Assembly: GCA_025355395.1 (NCBI GenBank)
Contig: JANXZT010000247.1
Coordinates: 1 to 17,447 of the forward strand
DNA: 17,447 nucleotides
Reading direction: 5' to 3'
Source of the DNA: Betaproteobacteria bacterium
GTDB lineage: Bacteria > Pseudomonadota > Gammaproteobacteria > Burkholderiales > Casimicrobiaceae
Shown here: positions 1 through 6,275 of the stretch, in pieces
Layout: every line of letters begins with the position of its first letter
How positions within the stretch are numbered: position 1 is the stretch's first letter
Position numbers and translations under genes: made by a program
The notes under the pieces: generated by a model
Database searches by the model: none
What the model saw: the letters and a program-made list of their open reading frames with translations, nothing else
What the model was told of the DNA's origin: nothing

Positions 1-325
1 CCAAGGCAAAGAGTGGTGTGCCCCCCATGGCATAGACGTCCGAGATCGCATTGGTCGCGGCGATGGCGCCGAAATCGTACGGATCGTCAACGATTGGCAT
101 GAAGAAGTCGGTCGTCGCAACGATCGCCTGATGGTCGTTGATGCGGTAGACGGCGGCATCGTCCGAGGTTTCGATGCCCACCAACAACTGCGGTGGGAGG
201 ATGCCCGGCGCGGCCTTGGCGAGGATTTGCTGCAACACGCCCGGCGCGACCTTGCATCCGCAGCCGCCGCCGTGGCTAAATTGAGTGAGGCGGCGCGCGG
301 GCAGCCCTGACGTCTCAGCAGCCAT
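1..325 (-). CDS. selD: Selenide, water dikinase (selenophosphate synthase), 5' part
   Basis: SelD makes selenophosphate from selenide and ATP in the cytoplasm, the selenium donor for selenocysteine and 2-selenouridine in tRNA. Only the first 108 codons are inside the window; the gene continues past base 1. The reading from ATG 325 gives the family's N-terminus: LTQFSHGGGCGCK at residues 13-25, where C22 matches the catalytic Cys/Sec17 of E. coli SelD and K25 matches its Lys20. It continues with ETSDDAAVY, TTDFFMP, DDPYDFG and AISDVYAMGG, all conserved nucleotide and Mg binding stretches. The catalytic position is Cys, not a UGA-encoded Sec. The start lies about five residues further upstream of the motif than in E. 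coli. It overlaps the end of a small upstream frame by 11 bases. Identification is confident; the missing C-terminal two thirds cannot be judged. Confidence 0.93.
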   Translation of the reverse strand, partial: MAAETSGLPARRLTQFSHGGGCGCKVAPGVLQQILAKAAPGILPPQLLVGIETSDDAAVYRINDHQAIVATTDFFMPIVDDPYDFGAIAATNAISDVYAMGGTPLFAL

Positions 326-527
326 CGGATGAATGTCGTCCACAGTGTGGCGTGAATGCCTGCAATTCCCAGCGCCATGCCAGCGTGTTGATGATTGCCG
401 AAATGTGACAGCCGCCGCAATACTCCTGTCGTTCCCGCGCAGGCGGGAACCCAACGTCTTCCGACGCACGCCACCGGGTCCCCGCGGTCGCGGGAACGAC
501 GATATCCAGACTTCCTGCGTCACTCAT
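315..527 (-). CDS. Small leader ORF upstream of selD (doubtful gene)
   Basis: A 70-codon frame starts at ATG 527 with a good ribosome binding site, GAGGA at 540-536, eight bases away. It lies about 20 bases downstream of the expected start of the promoter at 583-555. Its stop (TGA, 317-315) overlaps the selD start region, so translational coupling to selD is possible. The protein matches no family I recognise: it begins MSDAGSLDIV, contains a CGGC and ends in HSSDGC. About a third of it (roughly residues 10-33) is encoded by the REP-like element, which suggests either a short gene disrupted by REP insertion or a chance frame in the selD leader. The well-placed SD is the only argument for translation. 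Confidence 0.3.
   Translation of the reverse strand: MSDAGSLDIVVPATAGTRWRASEDVGFPPARERQEYCGGCHISAIINTLAWRWELQAFTPHCGRHSSDGC
428..500. repeat. REP-like double hairpin element
   Basis: Two GC-rich hairpins face each other. The left one has TTCCCGC and GCGGGAA arms around a 4-base loop (432-449). The right one has CCCGCG and CGCGGG arms around a 2-base loop (481-494). The outer 12 bases are perfect inverted copies: GTCGTTCCCGCG at 428-439 and CGCGGGAACGAC at 489-500. This TTCCCGCG...CGCGGGAA pattern is the common REP/BIME style of many proteobacterial genomes, where such units sit between genes and are dispersed by RAYT transposases. No transposase is nearby. It lies in the selD leader. Confidence 0.75.
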
Positions 528-554
528 ATCGGTAATCCTCAATAAGGCAAAATG

Positions 555-583
555 AACGTATCGCGAGTGGCGGCAGGTGTCAA
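555..583 (-). promoter_or_regulatory. Sigma70-type promoter reading toward selD
   Basis: On the minus strand there is a perfect -35 TTGACA (583-578), a 17-base spacer, and TACGTT as -10 (560-555, 3 of 6 matches). Transcription would start near 548, followed within about 10 bases by the GAGGA site of the small leader ORF. This leaves an untranslated or leader stretch of about 220 bases before selD that contains the REP element. In the rest of the selD-glycosylase gap (584-695) I see only a weak AGG (687-689) before the plus-strand glycosylase start. Confidence 0.55.
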
Positions 584-695
584 TGCGGTGGTTGCGGATG
601 AATGAACCGGCTTGCATGGGAGCGGGAGCCGCCACGCGGATTTCCAGCGCACCGCCGCGGCGGTCGAACACTGAGTCCATGCGAACAGGCGATCC

Positions 696-1580
696 ATGCC
701 CGAGCTACCGGACGTAGTCGTGTACTGCGAAGCACTCGGCGAGCGGATCGTCGGTGCAACGCTCGAGCGCATCGATCTTGCCAATCCGTTCCTCCTTCGC
801 ACCGCGGTGCCGCCTCTTGCGGAATCCTTTGGCAAGGAGGTCATCGGCGTCAGGCGCCAAGGTAAGCGCATTGTCCTCGCGTTGACCGGCGAACTCTACC
901 TTGTCCTGCATCTGATGATTGCGGGACGCTTGCGCTGGTTGCCTCCAGGCAAGCATTCGCCCGCACGCATCTCGCTCGCGGTTTTCACCTTCTCGACGGG
1001 CCGGCTCGCGTTTACGGAAGCCGGGACCAAACGCCGCGCCTCCCTGCACCTGGTGCGCGGCGAGGCAGCCCTCGCGGTCATGGAACCGGGCGGACTCGAG
1101 ATCGAAGGCAGCACACGCGACGCGTTCGCGCGGCGCCTGACACATGAGAACCATACCTTGAAGCGCGTGCTGACCGATCCAAAGATTTTCTCCGGCATCG
1201 GCAACGCCTATTCCGACGAGATTCTGCACCGTGCGCGATTGTCGCCCATCGCGCTCAGCAGGAAGCTTGCCGAAGACGAGATCGCGCGGCTGCATCAGGC
1301 GGCACGAGACGTCCTGGCCGAATGGACGGCGCGGTTGCGCTTACAAGCGGCCGGAACGTTTCCGGAAAAAGTTACTGCGTTTCGACCGGAGATGGCCGTG
1401 CACGGCCGGTTCGGTCAGCCGTGCCCCGTGTGCAGGGCGCCCGTCCAGCGCATCGTATATGCGCAGAACGAGTGCAATTATTGCGCACGTTGCCAGACCG
1501 GCGGCGTGGTGTTGGCGGATCGGTCGCTATCACGGTTGCTTCACAAGAGCTGGCCACGCTCGATCGACGCGCTGGAGTAG
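696..1580 (+). CDS. Fpg/MutM-family DNA glycosylase, divergent subfamily
   Basis: Members of this family excise oxidised bases (8-oxoguanine, formamidopyrimidines, oxidised pyrimidines) and nick the AP site through an N-terminal proline Schiff base. The 294-residue protein starts MPELPD, giving the catalytic Pro2 and Glu3. It keeps Lys57 in GKRI, the helix-two-turn-helix motif GIGNAYSDEIL (Asn170), and a C-terminal zinc finger with CPVC (243-246) and CARC-like spacing (C263, C266). The last motif is CQTGG. Two changes stand out. The void-filling segment, HLGMSG in E. coli Fpg, reads HLMIAG (72-77). The zinc-finger hairpin has Asn258 where Fpg has the conserved DNA-binding Arg. It is about 25 residues longer than E. 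coli Fpg. An in-frame TGA upstream with no other ATG fixes the start; the SD is weak. Family is sure; substrate range is not, so I give no symbol. Confidence 0.85.
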   Translation: MPELPDVVVYCEALGERIVGATLERIDLANPFLLRTAVPPLAESFGKEVIGVRRQGKRIVLALTGELYLVLHLMIAGRLRWLPPGKHSPARISLAVFTFSTGRLAFTEAGTKRRASLHLVRGEAALAVMEPGGLEIEGSTRDAFARRLTHENHTLKRVLTDPKIFSGIGNAYSDEILHRARLSPIALSRKLAEDEIARLHQAARDVLAEWTARLRLQAAGTFPEKVTAFRPEMAVHGRFGQPCPVCRAPVQRIVYAQNECNYCARCQTGGVVLADRSLSRLLHKSWPRSIDALE

Positions 1581-1750
1581 CGCACGGGTATCCAGCGTAG
1601 AATCCGGCGGCTCCGCCCGCTGCATTGCGCCTCGACCCTGAACCATCTGTACTGACGGCCATGGCCGAGCAACTCACTGGCGGCTGGATCGACGCATTGG
1701 CCGTCGTCAACGCCGGCAGCGTGACGTCGTGGCCGAGCCGGAGAATACGG

Positions 1751-2425
1751 ATGCCTTCTGTGCACATCAACGATGAATCGCCAGCAAAGCCACTGCGCGT
1801 TACGCTCATAGGGTCGCGCTACTTTGGCGCCGCCGTCTTGGCGGTGTTGCAGCGCGAAGAGGTGGACATCGCCCGCGTGGTCGTGCCCGTTGCCGACGAC
1901 CGGCTCGCCGCCGCCGCCCACACTGCGGGCATCGAGGTCGTTGTACTTGACACTCCAAAGCTCGTCTCCGCCGATGCCGTGGCGAAGGGCACCGACCTCA
2001 TCATCGCCGCGCACAGTCATGCCCGCGTCAGTAGCGAGGCGCTCGCGCGGGCGACAATGGGTGGCATCGGTTTTCATCCTTCCCTGCTGCCACGACACCG
2101 CGGCATCGCAGCAGTGGAATGGACGATCCGCAGCGGCGACCCGATTGCCGGCGGCTCGATCTACCACTTGGCGGAGCGCATGGATGCGGGAGCGATCGCG
2201 GCGCAGGACTGGTGCTTCGTGCGCCCGGGGGAGACTGCGCGTGAGCTTTGGGAGCGCGCGCTGGCGCCGATGGGCCTCGCATTGATGGCACAGGTGGTGC
2301 GCCATGCGCGGAAGCATCGAACGCTTCCGGCCAAGCCACAGGACGAGCAATTCGCCACCACGGCGCCGCTTTTTACCGACAGCGCGCCCGCCGCCGCACA
2401 GCGCTCCTGGCCCCCTCGTGGCTAG
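1751..2425 (+). CDS. Formyltransferase-fold protein (PurN/Fmt-like), function unknown
   Basis: This 224-residue protein has the fold of folate-dependent formyltransferases: an N-terminal nucleotide-binding-like start (RVTLIGSRYFGAAVL), the core motif HPSLLPRHRG (109-118), GGSIYHL and MDAGAI (D145). In PurN and Fmt the catalytic triad is Asn-His-Asp. Here His109 and Asp145 are kept, but the Asn place two before the His is Gly107. It also lacks the C-terminal tRNA-binding domain of Fmt. I therefore would not call it a formyltransferase by activity. I chose ATG 1751 because GGAGA (1740-1744) sits six bases before it and the upstream 42 codons of the open frame (from 1625) look non-coding. It follows the glycosylase by 170 bases on the same strand. 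Confidence 0.75.
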   Translation: MPSVHINDESPAKPLRVTLIGSRYFGAAVLAVLQREEVDIARVVVPVADDRLAAAAHTAGIEVVVLDTPKLVSADAVAKGTDLIIAAHSHARVSSEALARATMGGIGFHPSLLPRHRGIAAVEWTIRSGDPIAGGSIYHLAERMDAGAIAAQDWCFVRPGETARELWERALAPMGLALMAQVVRHARKHRTLPAKPQDEQFATTAPLFTDSAPAAAQRSWPPRG

Positions 2426-2439
2426 CGCATTGCCGCCGG

Positions 2440-2464
2440 CGTCAAGGCTTCGGTGCGCTTGACG
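2440..2464. other. Short hairpin after the formyltransferase-like gene
   Basis: CGTCAAG (2440-2446) and CTTGACG (2458-2464) form a perfect 7-base stem with an 11-base loop, 15 bases past the stop codon at 2425. There is no T-run on either side, so it is not a standard intrinsic terminator. The right arm also contains TTGACG, which with TACAGC at 2482-2487 (17-base spacing) would make a weak promoter for the response regulator gene. In the rest of the 2426-2630 gap I see nothing else. Confidence 0.3.
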
Positions 2465-2630
2465 GATGGCAGGCCGCATCGTACAGCCGTTGCGCGCATC
2501 GGCTTACATCCGCCGCCTCACAATATGGTGGTTTTGTCCTTTCGTGCAGGTTTATCGCCCTCGTCGAGGAACCTTTGCGCAGCCGGCCAGCCACAACTTG
2601 AATATTTGACGATCGATGGGAGAGAGGGCC

Positions 2631-3044
2631 ATGCGAACGGTGCTTGTGGTGGACGACGAAACAACGATTGCCGATGCCCTCGCGTCCATGCTGCGCCAAG
2701 CCGGCTACAGGGCACTGGTTGCCTATGAGGGGGCGCAGGCACTCGAGGTCATTGGAAGCGAGCATGTAGACGTCGTGCTTACCGATCTCGTGATGACGGG
2801 CATGGATGGCGCGACGCTTTTGCGCTGGCTGCGATCCGACCCTACGACCCACGAGCTCCCAGTCATTCTGATGAGCATGCTTTCGGAAGAGCGGGCTTTT
2901 GCGCTCTGCAGCGACTACTCGAGGTTTCTACGCAAGCCGCTGCGGGTCGAGGCACTGTTGGCGGCCATCGGAGCGCTGAGCAACCCCGCCGAGCCGCCGG
3001 CGCGGACCGCCGGGGGAGCCGGTTTGCACGGCTTCTTGAATTAG
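2631..3044 (+). CDS. Single-domain response regulator (CheY-like receiver)
   Basis: The 137-residue protein is a lone receiver domain with no output domain. Visible are the acidic pair D8-D9, the phosphoacceptor D52 (in VVLTDLVMTGMDG), Ser82 in the switch position (VILMS) and Lys102 in the FLRKP motif. A receiver of about 115 residues is followed by a roughly 20-residue Ala/Pro/Gly tail. ATG 2631 is preferred over ATG 2616, because the purine run GGGAGAGAGGG (2618-2628) is placed as a ribosome binding site for 2631. There is no histidine kinase or chemotaxis gene in the window, so it is an orphan here; partner and role are unknown. Such proteins usually relay phosphate or bind a protein target. 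Confidence 0.85.
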   Translation: MRTVLVVDDETTIADALASMLRQAGYRALVAYEGAQALEVIGSEHVDVVLTDLVMTGMDGATLLRWLRSDPTTHELPVILMSMLSEERAFALCSDYSRFLRKPLRVEALLAAIGALSNPAEPPARTAGGAGLHGFLN

Positions 3045-3090
3045 CCGCCTCCGTTGGCGATGTGCCCGGACGCGTGTCACCGCGCGGATG

Positions 3091-3537
3091 CTAGCGCGCT
3101 TTCCCTTGCGCTGCTTCGCTGCCCCCCTGAGCGTCCTTTCCCGCTCCGGCGCCGACGGCCGGCGGCAGTTTGCAACCAGCGATATCCTCGACCTTGTCGA
3201 CGACCGGTTGCCATAGCGCGCTGCCCGGGGAGGCAAATTGCGCATTGACGTAATAGCGCTTGCACGGCTTCATATCGAGCCGCAGCGTTCGATCCGACGT
3301 GCGCAAACCCTTCTTCGGTACCCAATGCACCACCAGGGTGTGCTGCCCGGGTTTCATCCAGGGCTTGCGGTCGATCGTCGGGTAACCATCGATCATTTTG
3401 ATGAGTGTCCCTGAACGGTTGAGGCTGGAGTGAGAAAACCGCTCACCTGTAATCTCGCTCCAGGTGATTCCCCTCTCGGCGGCCGTCGCCGGGGTGGCGG
3501 CGATGATCGCGCCGGCGAATGCAAGTAGGTAGCGCAT
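3091..3537 (-). CDS. Small exported protein, function unknown
   Basis: Starting at ATG 3537 the product has 148 residues and a Sec signal peptide: MRY, a hydrophobic stretch LLAFAGAIIAA, and ATAA before E21 as likely cleavage site. The mature part looks like a small beta-sandwich: IKMIDGYPT, then MKPGQHTLVVHWV and RTLRLDMKPCKRYYVNAQF, a pattern reminiscent of PEGA-like or lipoprotein-type domains. Two cysteines, C92 and C122, could form a disulfide. The last 20 residues are a low-complexity Gly/Ala/Lys tail. I do not recognise a named family. An upstream in-frame ATG at 3576 would put 13 residues before the signal peptide and is less likely. It converges with the response regulator gene, 46 bases apart, with no clear terminator between. 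Confidence 0.65.
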   Translation of the reverse strand: MRYLLAFAGAIIAATPATAAERGITWSEITGERFSHSSLNRSGTLIKMIDGYPTIDRKPWMKPGQHTLVVHWVPKKGLRTSDRTLRLDMKPCKRYYVNAQFASPGSALWQPVVDKVEDIAGCKLPPAVGAGAGKDAQGGSEAAQGKAR

Positions 3538-3657
3538 GGTTCGATTCCACAACGGTTGAATTGGGGCAGGCACCAAGCCGCACTGATCGGTGTGCCGGCT
3601 GACACTCTACACGGCCAGTGATCGACCCGGACCGCGCATTGGTGGCCCATTATCGCG

Positions 3658-4800
3658 TCACGGCATCAACGTAAAAGTCCATGCGTAGCAAAGGCCCGTG
3701 ATCAGCACCAGAAACGGGACCGAAAAAGCATGAAACACCAGCCACGCCCGCGAGTTCGTCACCTGCCGCAGCGCGATGAGATTCGCAAGCGAGCCGATCG
3801 CCAACCCGAAACCGCCGACGTTGGCACCATAAGCAATGAGCTGCCAGTTCTTCGAAAATTCGTGCAGCAGGATCGTCGTTGGCACATTGCTGATGAACTG
3901 CGACGCGGCCACCGCCGTGAGGAAGAGATGCGTTGGTTGCGCCAGTCCCGCCCGCTCGACCAGCGTCCGCACGGTCTCGCTTGCGCCGATCAAACGCAAA
4001 TCCACGAACATGAGCACGAATACCGCGAGCAGCGGCCAATCGACCTTGGCCAGCACCTGGCGCTGGGCGAGCAAATAGAGCACGAGAACGACTGCCACCC
4101 CGACGAATGGTTCTTGACGGTCGGCCGCAATGAGAAACGGTATGTATAGCAAGGCGGCGAGCCAGAGTCGCCACCCATCGATAGGGGTTGCGGGTACGTC
4201 CGGCCGGGATTCGAGTGGGCGCGGCCTGAACGAGAGATAGGTGAGGAGCATGAGCGCTCCGAACATGATCGCTGCGATCGGAAGCATTGCGCCGACGAAC
4301 CGGTAGAACGTCTGTCCGGACACCCGCCACAGATAAAGGTTCTGCGGATTGCCGATCGGGGTCAGGGTCGAGCCGGCATTGACAGCCAGCGCCTCGAACA
4401 CGACCAGACGAACAATCGGCAAGGCGTGGTTGCCCGCCAGACGCAACGTCAAGGGAACGACGATGAAAAGCGCAACATCGTTGGTCAACCACATCGCCAG
4501 GAATGCGGATGCCGCCACCAGCGCCAGGGCCAGGGTCCGGACGTCGGCAAAATGCCGGACCAGCCGACGGCCGAGACGATCGAGATAGCCACTGGTTTCG
4601 ATGCCCTTGGTGAGTATCAGCAGGCCCGCGAGGGTGGCGATCGTCGGCCAATCGACCAGGGTGGCGTACGTCGCCATCCGCTTCGGCGCTTGAACGCTCA
4701 ATCCGGCCAGCACGAGCACGAGGGTCCAGAGCAGCCAGTCCCCGCGCAATTTCGCCAGCAGCGTTGGGGATGCTGCTGTCGCAAGTCCTGGGGCCGGCAT
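3658..4800 (-). CDS. YbiR-like inner-membrane ion transporter (ArsB/NhaD, SLC13-type superfamily)
   Basis: A 380-residue polytopic membrane protein of about ten hydrophobic segments. The two halves each carry a hairpin motif of the ion transporter superfamily: MWLTNDVALFIVVPLTL followed by EALAVNAGSTLTPIGNPQNL in the first half, and SQFISNVPTTILLHE followed by NVGGFGLAIGSLANLIALR in the second. These match what I remember of E. coli YbiR closely, including the length (about 372) and the LTKG..SGY.D.LGR motif. The substrate of YbiR is not established to my knowledge; anions are typical for the superfamily. Start choice is uncertain: 4800 fits YbiR best, and 4836 is an in-frame alternative. No SD is seen at either. 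It shares its upstream region and a Fur box with the iron uptake genes, so iron control is possible. Confidence 0.8.
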   Translation of the reverse strand: MPAPGLATAASPTLLAKLRGDWLLWTLVLVLAGLSVQAPKRMATYATLVDWPTIATLAGLLILTKGIETSGYLDRLGRRLVRHFADVRTLALALVAASAFLAMWLTNDVALFIVVPLTLRLAGNHALPIVRLVVFEALAVNAGSTLTPIGNPQNLYLWRVSGQTFYRFVGAMLPIAAIMFGALMLLTYLSFRPRPLESRPDVPATPIDGWRLWLAALLYIPFLIAADRQEPFVGVAVVLVLYLLAQRQVLAKVDWPLLAVFVLMFVDLRLIGASETVRTLVERAGLAQPTHLFLTAVAASQFISNVPTTILLHEFSKNWQLIAYGANVGGFGLAIGSLANLIALRQVTNSRAWLVFHAFSVPFLVLITGLCYAWTFTLMP

Positions 4801-4830
4801 GAGTTCGCGGTTTCTTAGTTGCTCAGGCTC

Positions 4831-4859
4831 TTGCATTTGCGAACGAGAACCATTATCAT
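4831..4859 (+). promoter_or_regulatory. Promoter of the cupredoxin-FTR1 operon
   Basis: TTGCAT (4831-4836) and TATCAT (4854-4859, 5 of 6 matches to the -10 consensus) are separated by exactly 17 bases on the plus strand. The predicted transcript start is near 4866, about 20 bases before the first usable start codon. The -10 lies inside the Fur box. On the other strand GATAAT (4857-4852) could serve as -10 for the YbiR-like gene, but no good -35 accompanies it. Confidence 0.5.
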
Positions 4860-4863
4860 TTGC
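4845..4863. promoter_or_regulatory. Fur box (iron-responsive operator)
   Basis: GAGAACCATTATCATTTGC, read on the other strand as GCAAATGATAATGGTTCTC, matches the 19-base Fur consensus GATAATGATAATCATTATC at 13 of 19 positions by my count, with the typical AATGATAAT core. It overlaps the -10 hexamer of the plus-strand promoter and lies between the divergent YbiR-like and cupredoxin-FTR1 genes. Fur with Fe(II) bound here would block transcription of the iron permease when iron is plentiful, and could also affect the divergent gene. Confidence 0.72.
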
Positions 4864-4882
4864 CTCATTGACCAGAGGCGCC

Positions 4883-4954
4883 GTGACCCCCATGGCCCTA
4901 ATGGCCCTAATGGCCCTAATGACCCTAATGACAAAAATGACCCCTATGACCCCA
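4883..4954 (+). repeat. 9-base tandem repeat with seven in-frame ATG codons
   Basis: Eight consecutive 9-base units run from GTGACCCCC (4883) through three perfect copies of ATGGCCCTA (4892, 4901, 4910) to degenerating copies ATGACCCTA, ATGACAAAA, ATGACCCCT and ATGACCCCA (4919, 4928, 4937, 4946). Each unit begins with ATG, or GTG in the first, in the frame of the cupredoxin gene, so the protein would start with a run of M-x-x triplets. Because the unit is a multiple of three, gain or loss of copies changes only the length of the N-terminus and the number of possible starts, not the frame. Confidence 0.9.
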
Positions 4955-5284
4955 ACCCGGGCGCTGCCCATCTGCCTGCTGCTCGCCTTGGCACTCTTTC
5001 CGATCGCGGCGCTGGCCGAGGATCCGACGTTCACTGTGGTGATTCGTGATCATCAGTTCCAGCCGGCCGAGGTGCGGATTCCGGCCGGAAAGAAAGTTCG
5101 CCTCGTCGTGGACAACCAGGATGCCACCGCCGAAGAGTTCGAAAGCAAGGAGCTCAAGCGCGAAAAGGTGATACCCGCCAAGAGCCGCGCCACGATTCTG
5201 ATCGGACCCTTGAAACAAGGGCGCTATCCGTTCGTGGGCGAGTTTCATGAACAAACCGCCAAGGGCGTAGTGATCGCGGAGTGA
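4892..5284 (+). CDS. Periplasmic cupredoxin-like iron uptake protein (FtrB-like)
   Basis: A secreted single cupredoxin-fold domain. The last repeat ATG (4946) begins a textbook Sec signal peptide, MTPTR, a Leu/Ala-rich core and ALA before E25 (counted from 4946). The mature part of about 88 residues shows DHQFQPAEVRIPAGKKV, EEFESKELKREKVIPA, GRYPFVGEFHE and AKGVVIAE, the pattern of the cupredoxin partner of FTR1 permeases (FtrB of Bordetella/Brucella FtrABCD), thought to help oxidise Fe(II) at the permease. The mature domain has no Cys and no Met, so a classic type 1 copper site cannot form; two His (in RDHQF and GEFHE) and acidic residues remain. The true start is unclear: GTG 4883, ATG 4892 or any repeat ATG up to 4946. 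AGAGG at 4874-4878 favours the first ones. FTR1 follows after 84 bases. Confidence 0.75.
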   Translation: MALMALMALMTLMTKMTPMTPTRALPICLLLALALFPIAALAEDPTFTVVIRDHQFQPAEVRIPAGKKVRLVVDNQDATAEEFESKELKREKVIPAKSRATILIGPLKQGRYPFVGEFHEQTAKGVVIAE

Positions 5285-5368
5285 TCGGGCTGGCGATTCG
5301 ATTCTTTACCACGGCAGCCATTCTCTAATACGGCACACCTTTAACTCGCCTCCTTCCTGTCGATCCTC

Positions 5369-6205
5369 ATGCTGGGCGCCGCCATCATCGTTTTTCGCGA
5401 GTCATTCGAGGCGGCGCTGCTGATTGGCATCATTGCGGCGGCAACACGGGCGATCCCCCGCCGCGGCCGTTGGGTAGGGGGTGGCGTGCTAGCAGGCATG
5501 CTCGGTGCGGCGGGCGTCGCGCTGATGACGGGGCGCATCGCGCAACTTTTTGGTGGCATGGGGCAGGAGCTTTTCAATGCCACGATTCTCGGGCTTGCCG
5601 TCATCATGCTCGCGTGGCACAACATCTGGATGTCGGTGCATGGCGCCGAGCTCGCCGCCGATGCACGACGGGTGGGTCGAGACGTAACCGAAGGACGCCG
5701 GGCGCTGTCGGCAATCCTGGTGGTGATCGCGGTGGCGGTACTGCGCGAGGGTTCCGAGACCGCGTTGTTCCTGTATGGGATGCTCTCCGGCGGCACCGTG
5801 AGCTCCGGCGACCTCCTCGCCGGGGCCGGTCTGGGATTGGCGGCCGGCGCTGCCGTCGGCGCGGTGATGTATGCGGGCATCCTTCGGGTACCGATGCGCT
5901 GGTTCTTCACCGTGACGAGTGCGCTGATCCTGCTCCTCGCATCGGCCATGGCAGCGCAGATGGCACGCTTCCTCATCCAGGGCGACGTATTGCCAAGCCT
6001 CGCCGAGCCGGTATGGGACACCTCGCGCATGCTTCCGGCGGGCTCGCCGCTGGGCGCATTTTTGCATGCGCTCATTGGCTATGATCCCCAACCTTCCGGC
6101 ATGCAACTCGTCTTTTATCTCGTGACTGCCGGCGTGATCTGGGCCGGCATGGTGCTCGGGCGCCGGCGCAACCACATCCCTGCGGGACCGCGCGCGGCGG
6201 CCTGA
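5369..6205 (+). CDS. FTR1-family high-affinity iron permease (FtrC/EfeU-like)
   Basis: FTR1 permeases carry iron across the inner membrane, coupled to oxidation of Fe(II). The 278-residue product has about seven hydrophobic segments and both signature REXXE motifs: RESFE (10-14) in the first helix and REGSE (126-130) in the middle. The N-terminus MLGAAIIVFRESFEAALLIGI is the usual one for the family, so ATG 5369 is preferred although no SD is visible; an in-frame TAA lies eight codons upstream. It follows the cupredoxin gene on the same strand and should be under the same Fur-controlled promoter. The full FtrABCD system also has a P19 protein and a membrane ferredoxin-type protein; neither is adjacent, the next gene being on the opposite strand. 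Confidence 0.92.
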   Translation: MLGAAIIVFRESFEAALLIGIIAAATRAIPRRGRWVGGGVLAGMLGAAGVALMTGRIAQLFGGMGQELFNATILGLAVIMLAWHNIWMSVHGAELAADARRVGRDVTEGRRALSAILVVIAVAVLREGSETALFLYGMLSGGTVSSGDLLAGAGLGLAAGAAVGAVMYAGILRVPMRWFFTVTSALILLLASAMAAQMARFLIQGDVLPSLAEPVWDTSRMLPAGSPLGAFLHALIGYDPQPSGMQLVFYLVTAGVIWAGMVLGRRRNHIPAGPRAAA

Positions 6206-6214
6206 AACGCCGGC

Positions 6215-6242
6215 AAGAGCAATAAGCGCCCACCCAAGGCGC
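6215..6242 (-). terminator. Weak terminator-like hairpin after the ThDP enzyme gene
   Basis: On the minus strand GCGCC (6242-6238) and GGCGC (6230-6226) can pair around a 7-base loop, followed by TTATTGCTCTT (6225-6215). It lies about 34 bases past the stop of the ThDP enzyme gene in the 70-base convergent gap with the FTR1 gene. The stem is short, so efficiency is doubtful. Confidence 0.3.
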
Positions 6243-6275
6243 CGCAATTCACGCCGGTCGAGGCTGCGCCGGTGT

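Noticed and set aside
428..500. REP hairpins as an intrinsic terminator
   Set aside because: No T-run follows on either strand, and the outer 12-base inverted arms fit a REP/BIME unit better.
1541..2479. A 312-codon minus-strand open frame across the formyltransferase-like gene
   Set aside because: No SD, no recognisable domain, and opposite a conserved protein core.
4801..5034. N-terminal extension of the YbiR-like protein through the 9-base repeat
   Set aside because: The frame stays open on the minus strand and reads IRA repeats, but YbiR-type proteins begin shortly before the first membrane segment, and the extension would cross the Fur box and the divergent promoter.
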